From contig MCFE01000166.1 in the NCBI GenBank assembly GCA_002104905.1, forward strand, positions 82,378 to 146,377: a DNA stretch of 64,000 bases. Reading direction: 5' to 3'. A program made the translations under genes and the position numbers. Below are positions 56,621 through 64,000 of this stretch, one piece after another. Positions within the stretch are counted from its first letter, which is position 1; each line of letters opens with the position of its first letter. The stretch is from Basidiobolus meristosporus CBS 931.73. Its lineage: Eukaryota > Basidiobolomycota > Basidiobolomycetes > Basidiobolales > Basidiobolaceae. The notes under the pieces are model-generated. The model saw only the letters and a program-made list of their open reading frames with translations. It made no database searches and was not told the DNA's origin.

Positions 56621-57358
56621 TTATGATTGACTCTGATCATCGGTAATAACTCTTAGCGTGTCCGTCACCTCTTTCAGCAACGTTTCTGGACGAGACAAAG
56701 ATTAGCTTGGTGTTCCCAAGGCCTGGCTTTAGATCCACTTACTGGCTCTAACAAGCTGCTCCTCATATTGCGCACACACCACAGCATTCTCTTGATCTAA
56801 TGTCTCTAGAAGTCGGATCTGTAGTAATTGTTAGTTTGAATCATTGTTGGCACTAATCATGAAGGGAAAATAGATCGTCGCGCACCTGGTCTGCCTCAGT
56901 ATGTTTGATGCCTGGTAGTGCTTCGACTAAAGTATCGATCTGCTTGGCATGCTTACAAATGTCCGCGGCAAGCTCTCGTGTCGACTCTAGGTAGAAACCA
57001 ATTGTTTAAACCTTATAAGGTGTAAAACAAAGCACATTGAAAAGGTTACTTTTGAATACATCCGGGGGATCGGCGCGCTCTGAAATATACCATAGATGTG
57101 TCGAAATCTAGTTTAGCTTAAGCTGAGAGAAACAAGGATCCTGCGGTTGGAAATGCAAGATTCGCGTACCATTTGCTTTTGTCACCGGGAATTCCGGATT
57201 GGATGTCACCATGGCAGATTTCCCCTGTAGGTAATCTACGCTACTGACAAACATGAGCGCTAACTAAACCAAAAAGTAAGAACCAAGGAGAGAAAGCCTC
57301 CGACAGGTCAGCTCCTTACCTGATCTATGCTGTCTTGTAGCTGGGTCAACCTGTCCAT
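56621..57358 (-). CDS. MED21: Mediator subunit 21 (Med21/Srb7), 134 aa, 6 exons
   Basis: Exons 57358-57320, 57263-57170, 57079-57050, 56986-56886, 56818-56743 and 56685-56621 add to 405 nt in frame. Med21 pairs with Med7 in the Mediator middle module and is essential for RNA polymerase II transcription. Landmarks in order: N-terminal MDRLTQLQDSIDQLALMF, then VTSNPEFPVTKAN, the helix STRELAADICKHAKQIDTLV, the hinge EALPGIKHTEADQIRLLETL, and a C-terminal coiled coil (EEQLVRAKTLLKEV). Length is typical of the family (about 130-150 aa). None of the exons is long, so the gene is easily missed by simple frame scans. Confidence 0.92.
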
Positions 57359-57978
57359 GGTGCTCGTTTCTTCCTGTAACGGGTCCAGCGTTGCGAAACT
57401 TTTATAGTAAGAACTGAAGCTAGGAGGTTCGGTCCTGACCAACGTGTGAAGAAGGATTCCTTACAATGAAGATGAGTGACCAACAATATGGATGGAATCG
57501 GCCCACTTCAAATTATCAATTCCATCTCCAAAATGCCCCCTCAAATCGACTATTGCCCTCAAAATCTTGCCCATATGAATATTCTCAGTTAGTGATTTCT
57601 CGGAATAGTGATCGAAGCAAGGGTGTTTATTTACTATTCTTACTAGAAATCTACGTAGATATTCGCTTTTGGCTGATACACAATGCCAAGTGTGGAAACA
57701 ACCAAAAAGAAAAGCGTTGCAGTTATATTTAAATCCCACCCTAACCCCTACCAATTGCTACTTGCTTCCCAACATTTTCGCGAAGATAGTGTAGATTCTA
57801 TAGGAGTCTTTGCTAATGTATCGTTTTCCACACCTATAATGTACTGCTTTGGCCTACTGAGTTATTTTATGTCGCTATGCCTGGTGGCTTAGATATCTCG
57901 TATCGTTCTAAGCCTCATTTTCCTTAAAAAAGTTCTTGCGAGGGCAGTATTCCTCACTACCTTAACACTGAGCTCAAT
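57359..57978. other. Intergenic, end of the gene island
   Basis: 5' flank of MED21 and 5' flank of the repeat ORF at 57979. Frames on both strands are short and without motifs. TTATATTTAAATCCCACCC at 57721 is AT-rich. Right of this point the sequence is repeat-like. Confidence 0.4.
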
Positions 57979-58464
57979 ATGCCTTCCCACAGACAAAACC
58001 CTGATTTTGACCGTAATTACAAAAACGATTTGACTGACCGAAGCCAGCAAAGCTACCCACGTTCTCGCTTTGGGCGCCAGCACCGACAAGATGAGTATGA
58101 AACAGGTGCTACTCACAGAAATGATCAATTCAAACATCCTCGCTCTCGTTATGGTCACCACCATGAGCATGATGAATATGGCAACGAATATGAAAGAGGT
58201 ATTTTTCACAGAAATGACCAACAGAACTATCTTCGTTCTTGTTATGATCGTCAATATGAGCAAAATGGGTATGACAACGAGTATGAGAGAAGTATTCCCG
58301 GAAGAGACAGCCAGCATAAATACCCCCGCTCTTGTTGCGGTCGTCAATACAAGTAAGATGAATACAAGAGAGCCGTTTCTCGCAGAAATAGCCAACAGAA
58401 CTACCCTCCTTCTGGTTTTGGTAGCCAATACAATCAAGATGATCATATCACTGAATATGAGTGA
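57979..58464 (+). pseudogene. Tandem-repeat protein ORF (31-residue units), interrupted by one stop
   Basis: From ATG at 57979 the frame encodes about five units of roughly 31 residues. Units 2 and 3 are clearest: RNDQFKHPRSRYGHHHEHDE and RNDQQNYLRSCYDRQYEQNG, each followed by Y(G/D)NEYERG/S and about three more residues. A TAA at 58354-58356 falls where neighbouring units have a Gln or Glu, and the frame then continues through DEYKRAVSRRNSQQNY to a TGA at 58462-58464. Composition is rich in Arg, Gln, Tyr, Asn and His, with no signal peptide. I do not recognise the family. It may be a decayed low-complexity host gene, or the end of a transposon. Confidence 0.45.
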
Positions 58465-58479
58465 GTTTTCTTGCAGAAA

Positions 58480-59586
58480 TGGCCAACAGTTCTAATGTCC
58501 CCAAAACTCTTAAAACATATCTTGCCCAAGGTTTTAGCAAGATATCAGGTACCCAGTACATGTCACATTTTCAAAGTAAGCCAAAAGCCTCCTGACTTTT
58601 CATTTGGGCTCTCATGACATTTCCCAGCTTACTCTATGTACACATACCACACAGGCCATGTAAAAGTATTAATACAATCTTTACATTCAATAAATGTCCA
58701 ATTCAAAGCTATAAAATATACTTGCTCTCATAGTAACCTCTAGAATTGCCAAAGCACTGGCAACTCTAAGGACAGTCAAAAATAGTGATACACTGATTGC
58801 AGCACTTGAACTCATACTCAAACTGTTGAAATTTTGTACTTAAACCAAAATATCCACATAACAAGCCACCTAAATCATAGTCTTCAGATTCTAGACAATT
58901 CTGTCCAAATTCCTTGTCAGGATTTAGTCAGAGTACTATCACCCAAACATCAGGAATCCAGAACATGAAGCTTCTCAAACTTGCCCAAACAGACCCAAAC
59001 TTAACACACAAATTTTTGGAGCCTTTGTAGTTATACTGTACATATATATATTACTAAGATCATGAGAAAATAAATATTGCTATGTAAGAACTATTGATAA
59101 AATTTGTCCTTCTACCTAAATATTGACTCAACTTGTTTACTTAAATCATGATCCAGAAGTTTTTGAGAACTCTGACTAAATTTCTTATTTGGATGTACTT
59201 GGAATATTTTCACCAAAATATCAGGTATCCATAACATGAAATCTGAGTAAGGTGTTAAAACTGCTACAAGAGTTTTGGCAATATGTGAAAGTGATATGGT
59301 GATGGAGAACAAGTAGATTATGTGGTTTTCGCTTGTTGATTTATTGATTGGAAAGGTAGTAGTTACACTTGTGCATGGTCTTGGCCTAGCAAACACATAG
59401 TATAGATTAAGAAAGATTCAAAGAGCATGTGCATCAAGTTTGGGGCTGTTTGGGCAACCTATCTAATTTTCATGTTCTGGGTACCTAGTATTTGTTGTAA
59501 AAATTTGTAATTCCACCCTGATATTCACCTAACTTAGTCACTTAGATCATTACCTTCAAGTCCTAGAGAATACTGACCAAACTCTG
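58480..59586. repeat. Patchwork of copia LTR fragments
   Basis: At least four pieces of the LTR defined at 25762-26111 are recognisable: about 58480-58770 (divergent), 58826-59030 beginning TGTTGAAATTTTG, 59087-59260, an inverted piece about 59262-59470, and 59492-59586 beginning TGTTGTAAAAATTTG. The last is broken off after CTGACCAAACTC, exactly where a TTAGGG-tailed LINE begins. Confidence 0.65.
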
Positions 59587-60253
59587 AGGGTTAGGGGGAG
59601 ACAGTTGCCAACAGGTGAAATCTTTATTTCAGTAGAAACAAAGAAGCCAGCACTACTGTTGTAGCTTTGATACAACAGTGTGTAGCTGAGGGGAATTTGT
59701 AGGTAAGTTAATAAGAAGTGATGATAGTTCTTCAGTGCTCAAGACACTGTTCAGTGGGAAGGGGGGTAGCAAGAGAGGTAAGAATGACTTGTGAACAACA
59801 TTAATGAGGGGAATGTGATAAGGATTGATATTCATCATAAAGGGAGTGTGCTGCTTCAGATATTGCTGCCAAAGGTCTGTCAAGTACTTCAGGTAGGCCA
59901 GCTTAGGTTTTTCTGACTGCAGAATATATTGAGCAAACTTCTTGACTTCAGGATCTCCAAGCATAGTTCTCCAGTGGGAGCCAGGTGTAGTGTGGTGTGT
60001 TCTCTTCCAGGCCTTGATCAGTGGGTTGTTGCAGTGGTGAAGTCTGAGATATAATCTGGTTCTAAGGTAGAGAAGTCTGATCTTATAGAGCATAAACCCA
60101 AAAGCACCAAGAATAGCATGTCTGTAGGGGCATTCAGGCAGATGAGGCACCAAGGAGGTAATACACCAAACTGCAAACTTGTCAAGCTTAGTGCAGTCTT
60201 TAGAAGTAAGAGAGTGAAGTGGTAAGCCAAATTCCAGGACAGGGAAGACAAAC
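59587..60253 (-). mobile_element. Telomere-type LINE, copy 1 (3' fragment)
   Basis: A 5'-truncated copy of the LINE at 62151-63436. On the minus strand it encodes the RT-downstream C-terminal region (LPECPYRHAILGAFGF, EKPKLAYLKYLTDLWQQYL, LPPFPLNSVLSTEELSSLL) to a TGA-type end near 59653, then the shared 3' tail: TGAAATAAAGATTTCACC, a hairpin, and a C-run ending CCCTAACCC at 59587. It joins a broken copia LTR on the left and, without TTAGGG, an inverted repeat Z on the right. Confidence 0.8.
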
Positions 60254-61092
60254 CCTATGCAAAATTATTGTAATGATCCCGTCAAAAGGCCATCACAAAG
60301 TTAAAGTCTTATGACTAAGAGGTACTGATCCTGTCAGGACACTGCACAGAGACTGTTGAAAAGTAATTGCACCCCAGATCTCACAAAAAACTAGGTCAAA
60401 ATTTTTCATCACGATGATGCATAAGTGGCTTTTGATTGGTTCCCTGCCAATTTGCACTCTTTCTGATCCCAGACACTCTATCACCTCCTACATTTGTGTG
60501 TATTGATTGGCTATTGCCTCTTTTTCACACTCCTTACTTCCTGACTCAACCATTTCTCTTACTTTTCATGCGTACAAATTGATTAATTTCCTTTGAAACT
60601 TCAGTTGTACCTCAATTGCCAATTGTGTTGACCTATACAAGTCCCTATACCCTACACTAACATTAAGCCCAACCCAACACTCAACAAGTAACTCCACTAA
60701 AATCTACAACTCAATATGTATCTCTGCTGTAACACTCTGGTTCCACAACTTTGGTGGGAGCCCAATGACTCTATGCCACTGTTCATTCACTGGTTCCAAG
60801 ATGTCCTAGTGTTCAGCTGGCACTGCCAGGTCTAGCACCTCATCTGCCAGTCTTTGCAATAAATCCTTGCAATATTCAGGTGTGTTTTCTAGAACACTGC
60901 CCTTGAAGAGGTGCTGCAACCTCTTGGTGTGCCTATCAATGTTCCAAAATTCACTGAAGGCATCATGATAGTCTTTCAAGCTCTTGACCATGTAGCCTTG
61001 TCTGTCAGTGGGATCTCCACTCTGTCAACAATGGAGAATGTGGAGGCTGTGGTAGACATATTGCCTTTTTCAGCAAACTCATCTACCTTGCT
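60254..61092 (-). repeat. Repeat family Z, copy 5, inverted and broken
   Basis: Reverse complement of about 10455-11310. Encodes on the minus strand FSEFWNIDRHTKRLQHLF, SVLENTPEYCKDLLQRLADE and VLDLAVPAEH, the best-preserved version of this domain (60806-60991). At its right edge the repeat stops in mid-sequence (CTCATCTACCTTGCT) and is joined directly to GGGTTAGGGG at 61093, the start of a SINE. Confidence 0.55.
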
Positions 61093-61181
61093 GGGTTAGG
61101 GGGGAGGAAAGTCACCAAGTGGTGAAATCTTTATTTACTTATGACAAGTATCTAAAGAAGCCAAGTTAATCTGAAGTAATT

Positions 61182-61300
61182 CCTAGAAAGCTAGGTCTGA
61201 GAGATATCTTCCTGGTAAGCCAGGTCTGAGAGTTGAGAAGCTGAGTGGTACTATATTTCCTAGTTAGCTAGGTCTGAGAGAGGTTTCCTGGAAAGCCAGG
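61182..61300 (-). repeat. Quartet of covarying hairpins in SINE A
   Basis: Four 14-nt perfect stem-loops, each followed on the + strand by TCTGAGA or CCTGAGA: 61182-61195 (CCTAG-AAAG-CTAGG), 61211-61224 (CCTGG-TAAG-CCAGG), 61259-61272 (CCTAG-TTAG-CTAGG) and 61287-61300 (CCTGG-GAAA-type loop-CCAGG). The fourth stem position switches between A-T and G-C pairs with pairing kept. The same set occurs in SINE B from 61710 and in SINE C from 63843. Confidence 0.7.
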
Positions 61301-61558
61301 CCTGAGAAGTGAGAATCTGAATATATCTGAGCTAAGTTATCATGGTTTGCAGTAGCTGAATTGTGGCCGGAATGGCCAGTAGACTGGGGGAACTGAGATG
61401 AATTTCTGGGCAATCACTGGCCAAATTTACTAGGCAAATCTGGCCAATTTGCATTTCAAGGATTTCAGCCAATCAGAGCCTTTACTTTGCCCGATGGTTG
61501 ATCAAGCCATCTCCCAATGAGCACACATCAATTTATTAATCAAATTTTGCTGGATCCA

Positions 61559-61612
61559 GGATTTGAACCCACAACCATGGGTATGGAAGGGTTAGGGATA
61601 ACCACAAGGCTA
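61559..61612 (-). promoter_or_regulatory. Internal RNA polymerase III promoter (A and B boxes) of SINE A
   Basis: B box GGTTCAAATCC at 61569-61559, one base off the GGTTCGAATCC consensus. A box TAGCCTTGTGGTTA at 61612-61599. Measured from the element's 5' end, the boxes fall at positions 10 and 53, essentially the places they hold in a tRNA. Confidence 0.7.
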
Positions 61613-61621
61613 AGTGTTCTT

Positions 61622-62149
61622 GGTTAGGGGGGAGGAAAGTCACCAAGTGGTGAAATCTTTATTTACTTATGACAAGTATCTAAAGAAGCCATGTTAATCT
61701 GAAGTAATTCCTAGAAAGCTAGGTCTGAGAGATATCTTCCTGGTAAGCCAGGTCTGAGAGTTGAGAAGCTGAGTGGTACTATATTTCCTAGTTAGCTAGG
61801 TCTGAGAGAGGTTTCCTGGAAAGCCAGGCCTGAGAAGTGAGAATCTGAATATATCTGAGCTAAGTTATACTGGTTTGCGGTAGCTGAATTGTGGCCAGAA
61901 TAGCCAGTAGACTGGGGGAGCTGAGATGAATATCTGGGCGATCACTGGCCAAATTTACTAGGCAAATCTGGCCAATTAGCATTTCAAGGATTTCAGCCAA
62001 TCAGAGCCTTTACTTTGCCCAATGGTTGATCAAGCCATCTCCCAATGAGCACACATCAATTTATTAATCAAATTTTGTTGGATCCAGGATTTGAACCCAC
62101 AACCATGGGTATGGAAGGGTTAGGGATAACCACAAGGCTAAGTGTTCTT
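61622..62149 (-). mobile_element. Telomere-tailed tRNA-derived SINE, copy B (full length)
   Basis: Nearly identical to copy A, with the same 5' end (62149), hairpin quartet (from 61710) and 3' tail, which joins GGTTAGGGG at 61622 against the 5' end of copy A. The B box lies at 62097-62087 and the A box at about 62140-62127. Two full-length copies head to tail separated only by a TTAGG-type unit. Confidence 0.75.
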
Positions 62150-62150
62150 G

Positions 62151-63436
62151 GTTAGGGGGGGAGACAGTCACCAACAGGTGAAATCTTTATTTCAGTTGAA
62201 ACAAAGAAGCCAGCGCTACTGTTGTAGCTTTGATACAAGAGTGTGTAGCTGAGGGGAATTTGTAGGTAAGTTAATAAGAAGTGATGATAGCTCTTCAGTG
62301 CTCAAGACACTGTTCAGTGGGAAGGGGGGTAGCAAGAGAGGTAAGAATGACTTGTGAACAACATTAATGAGGGGAATGTGATAAGGATTGATATTCATCA
62401 TAAATGGAGTGTGCTGCTGCAGATATTGCTGCCAAAGGTCTGTCAAGTACTTCAGGTAGGCCAGCTTGGGTTTTTCTGACTGCAGAATAAAGTGAGCAAA
62501 CTTCTTGACTTCAGGATCTCCAATTATAGTTCTCCAGCAGGAGCCAGGTGTTGTGTGGTGTGTTCTCTTCCAGGCCTTAATCAGTGGGTTGTTGTAGTTG
62601 TGAAGTCTGAGGTATAATCTGGTTCTAAGGTAGAGAAGTCTGATCTTATAGGGCATAAACCCAAAAGCACCAAGAATAGCATGTCTGTAGGGGCATTCAG
62701 GCAAATGAGGCACCAAGGAGGTAATGCACCATACTGCAAACTTGTCAAGCTTAGTGCAGTCTCTAGAAGTAAGAGAGAGAAGTGGTAAGCCAAATTCCAG
62801 GACAGGGAAGACAAACTGCTTGAGTAGAAGGAGGCAGCTGGGAGCTGAAGTTGTAGGAGGAGTAACAGCCAACAGCTTGTGGAGTGCCTGTCTTGCAAGG
62901 ATAATTCTCTTCTTCAGGTGTGCTCCAGAGTCTAGTCCAGTAGGAAGGAAAGGAAAGCCAAGATATGTAGCAGAAACCTGAGCAGGTAGAGTGGAGTTCT
63001 CCAAGTTGATGGGAGAGCCCAAAGGTACTGTCTTTGCAATGGAAAGCTGCAGATTATTCTTCTGCAGATACTGGTGGATGGTCTGGGAGTCTTGTTGCAC
63101 ATTGGAGGAGGATATTCTGATGTCATCAGCAAAGAGAGTAACCAGGCAGTCAGCTGAGAGTCTTGGGAAGTCATTCAGGAAGATGGCAAACAGTATAGGA
63201 CCAAGCACAGAGCCTTGAACCACTCCATTAGGAACTGAGAACACAGCTGATTGCTCACTTGGGTGCAGAATTCTTGCTTGTGGATCCAGAAACAGAGACC
63301 TGACAAGGAGGGTGAGAGAGGTACTGGAGAAGCATTGCAACTTGGACCAAAGCAGATTTCTGTCAACTGAATCAAAGGCCTTAGTAATATCAAACAGAAC
63401 AGAGGGATACTTGCACTGGAGAGAGTGATCTTGGCT
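62151..63436 (-). mobile_element. Telomere-type LINE, copy 2 (5'-truncated, RT readable)
   Basis: The longest LINE copy. On the minus strand it enters inside the RT domain and runs through the C-terminal region to the shared 3' tail (AAATAAAGATTTCACC, hairpin CACCTGTTGGTG, C-run, CCCTAACC at 62151). The 3' tail abuts the intact 5' end of SINE B through TTAGGG, and its own truncated 5' end at 63436 is joined by CTTAGGGG to LINE copy 3. Any endonuclease domain would lie in the missing 5' part. Confidence 0.85.
62216..63436 (-). pseudogene. Non-LTR reverse transcriptase, N-terminally truncated, about 406 aa
   Basis: Open across the whole LINE copy. RT motif A is VLFDITKAFDSVDRNLLWSK (first catalytic Asp), the motif with PNGVVQGSVLGPILFAIFLN follows, and motif C is LFADDIRIS (FADD, 63133-63122), so the catalytic set is complete. 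This style is that of LINEs; telomere-associated Penelope-type RTs look different. After the RT come about 250 residues with LPECPYRHAIL and NPLIKAWKRTHHTTPGS, which I do not recognise as a known domain. The frame extends to 63460 only because it reads through into the tail of the next element. A 5' start is lacking, so not functional by itself. Confidence 0.85.
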
Positions 63437-63740
63437 TAGGGGGGGGGAGACAGTCACCAACAGGTGAAATCTTTATTTCAGTTGAAACAAAGAAGCCAGC
63501 GCTACTGTTGTAGCTTTGATACAAGAGTGTGTAGCTGAGGGGAATTTGTAGGTAAGTTAATAAGAAGTGATGATAGCTCTTCAGTGCTCAAGACACTGTT
63601 CAGTGGGAAGGGGGGTAGCAAGAGAGGTAAGAATGACTTGTGAACAACATTAATGAGGGGAATGTGATAAGGATTGATATTCATCATAAATGGAGTGTGC
63701 TGCTGCAGATATTGCTGCCAAAGGTCTGTCAAGTACTTCA
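63437..63740 (-). mobile_element. Telomere-type LINE, copy 3 (short 3' fragment)
   Basis: Matches the last ~300 bp of copy 2 almost exactly (C-terminus TDLWQQYLQQHTPFMM to the 3' tail). Its 3' tail joins CTTAGGGG at 63436 and its truncated 5' end meets GGGTTAGGGTTAGGG at 63741. Confidence 0.8.
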
Positions 63741-63763
63741 GGGTTAGGGTTAGGGTTAGGGGG
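63741..63763 (+). repeat. Interstitial telomeric repeat tract (TTAGGG)
   Basis: GGGTTAGGGTTAGGGTTAGG followed by extra Gs, about three and a half units, G-rich strand reading toward the right end of the window. It is the longest TTAGGG run in the window and joins LINE copy 3 to SINE C. Other junctions carry one to two units with a variable G run. Confidence 0.85.
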
Positions 63764-64000
63764 GGAGGAAAGTCACCAAGTGGTGAAATCTTTATTTACT
63801 TATGACAAGTATCTAAAGAAGCCAAGTTAATCTGAAGTAATTCCTAGAAAGCTAGGTCTGAGAGATATCTTCCTGGTAAGCCAGGTCTGAGAGTTGAGAA
63901 GCTGAGTGGTACTATATTTCCTAGTTAGCTAGGTCTGAGAGTGGTTTCCTGGAAAGCCAGGCCTGAGAAGTGAGAATCTGAATATATCTGAGCTAAGTTA
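63754..64000 (-). mobile_element. Telomere-tailed SINE, copy C (cut by window end)
   Basis: 3' part of the same SINE as copies A and B, including the CACC/GGTG hairpin and the quartet of stem-loops (first at 63843-63856). The tRNA-like head would lie beyond 64000. Confidence 0.75.

Larger units (their letters stand above)
61093..61621 (-). mobile_element. Telomere-tailed tRNA-derived SINE, copy A (full length)
   Basis: Sense is the minus strand. The 5' end at 61621 begins AAGAACACTTAGCC, a tRNA-like head with pol III boxes at tRNA spacing. The body (about 61310-61550) has no ORF. Four short hairpins lie at 61182-61300. The 3' end reads AAATAAAGATTTCACC, then a CACC/GGTG hairpin, then a C-run and CCCTAACCC, as in the neighbouring LINE. 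Copies B (61622-62149) and C (63741-64000, cut by the window) are nearly identical. Sharing of the 3' end suggests the LINE supplies the reverse transcriptase. Confidence 0.75.

Noticed and set aside
57889-58446. 185-codon minus-strand frame rich in Ile, Val and Leu that could pass for a membrane protein
   Set aside because: It is the complement of the Tyr/Asn/Arg/His repeat ORF at 57979; the repeats explain its hydrophobic periodicity.
62151-63436. Penelope/Athena-type telomere element as the identity of the LINE
   Set aside because: The RT has LINE-style motifs (VVQGSVLGPILF and FADD) and not those of Penelope-like enzymes, although the telomere association is similar.
63437-63460. N-terminal start of the LINE RT frame at 63460
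   Set aside because: The first residues come from the 3' tail and TTAGGG of the next element read in frame. The LINE copy itself begins at 63436, without a start codon.

Overview
The window is fungal nuclear DNA. The support is a set of small-intron genes (introns mostly 35-150 nt, canonical GT..AG), fungal-type gene content (a Whi5-like G1 repressor, Yop1/REEP, Med21, a CaaX Ras, the V-ATPase c subunit), Ty3/gypsy and Ty1/copia retrotransposons, and TTAGGG telomere-type repeats. The gypsy reverse transcriptase style and the intron density suggest a basidiomycete, but the lineage cannot be fixed from sequence alone.

Three zones are visible. (1) 1-33.3 kb is a gene-poor, AT-rich and visibly CpG-poor nest of transposons: a decayed gypsy element (1-3.8 kb), several copies of an unrecognised repeat family (called Z here), two nearly identical full-length DDE transposons of PIF/Harbinger type (11458-14860 and 20396-23828, each with a transposase and a divergent second gene, all open), solo LTRs, a 161-bp MITE and a dead copia element with recognisable LTRs (25762-29831). 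(2) 33.9-57.4 kb is a compact, CpG-containing gene island: mitochondrial carrier, PP1 inhibitor-2/Glc8, tandem CCCH zinc-finger protein, PZP (PHD-knuckle-PHD) protein, Whi5-like protein, Ras GTPase, ribosomal protein uS5 (RPS2), two copies of the V-ATPase proteolipid, a membrane-bound DUF229 protein, Yop1/REEP and Mediator subunit 21. For seven of the eight multi-exon genes I worked out exons whose summed length keeps the frame and rebuilds the family motifs. The Ras model gives two in-frame solutions and needs RNA to decide. (3) 58-64 kb is a subtelomere-like zone of broken copia LTRs and a Z copy, followed by a head-to-tail array of retroelements joined through TTAGGG.

The main discovery candidate is that array. 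A LINE (reverse transcriptase ORF on the minus strand) and a tRNA-headed SINE of about 528 bp share the same 3' end: an AATAAA-like signal, a CACC/GGTG hairpin and a C-run ending in CCCTAA. Every unit is joined by that 3' end to TTAGGG on the + strand, next to the 5' end (full or truncated) of the preceding unit or to a broken repeat. This is the geometry expected if the G-rich chromosome end primes reverse transcription, with the chromosome end lying to the right of the window. The SINE also carries four small hairpins whose stems covary (CCTAG/CTAGG against CCTGG/CCAGG). I read this as a LINE/SINE pair that lives at chromosome ends.

Other notable points are a Ras gene that seems to need a 2-nt exon, a V-ATPase c pair whose coding sequences differ only at 7 synonymous sites while their flanks are unrelated, and a two-gene Harbinger element whose second protein is unrecognised.
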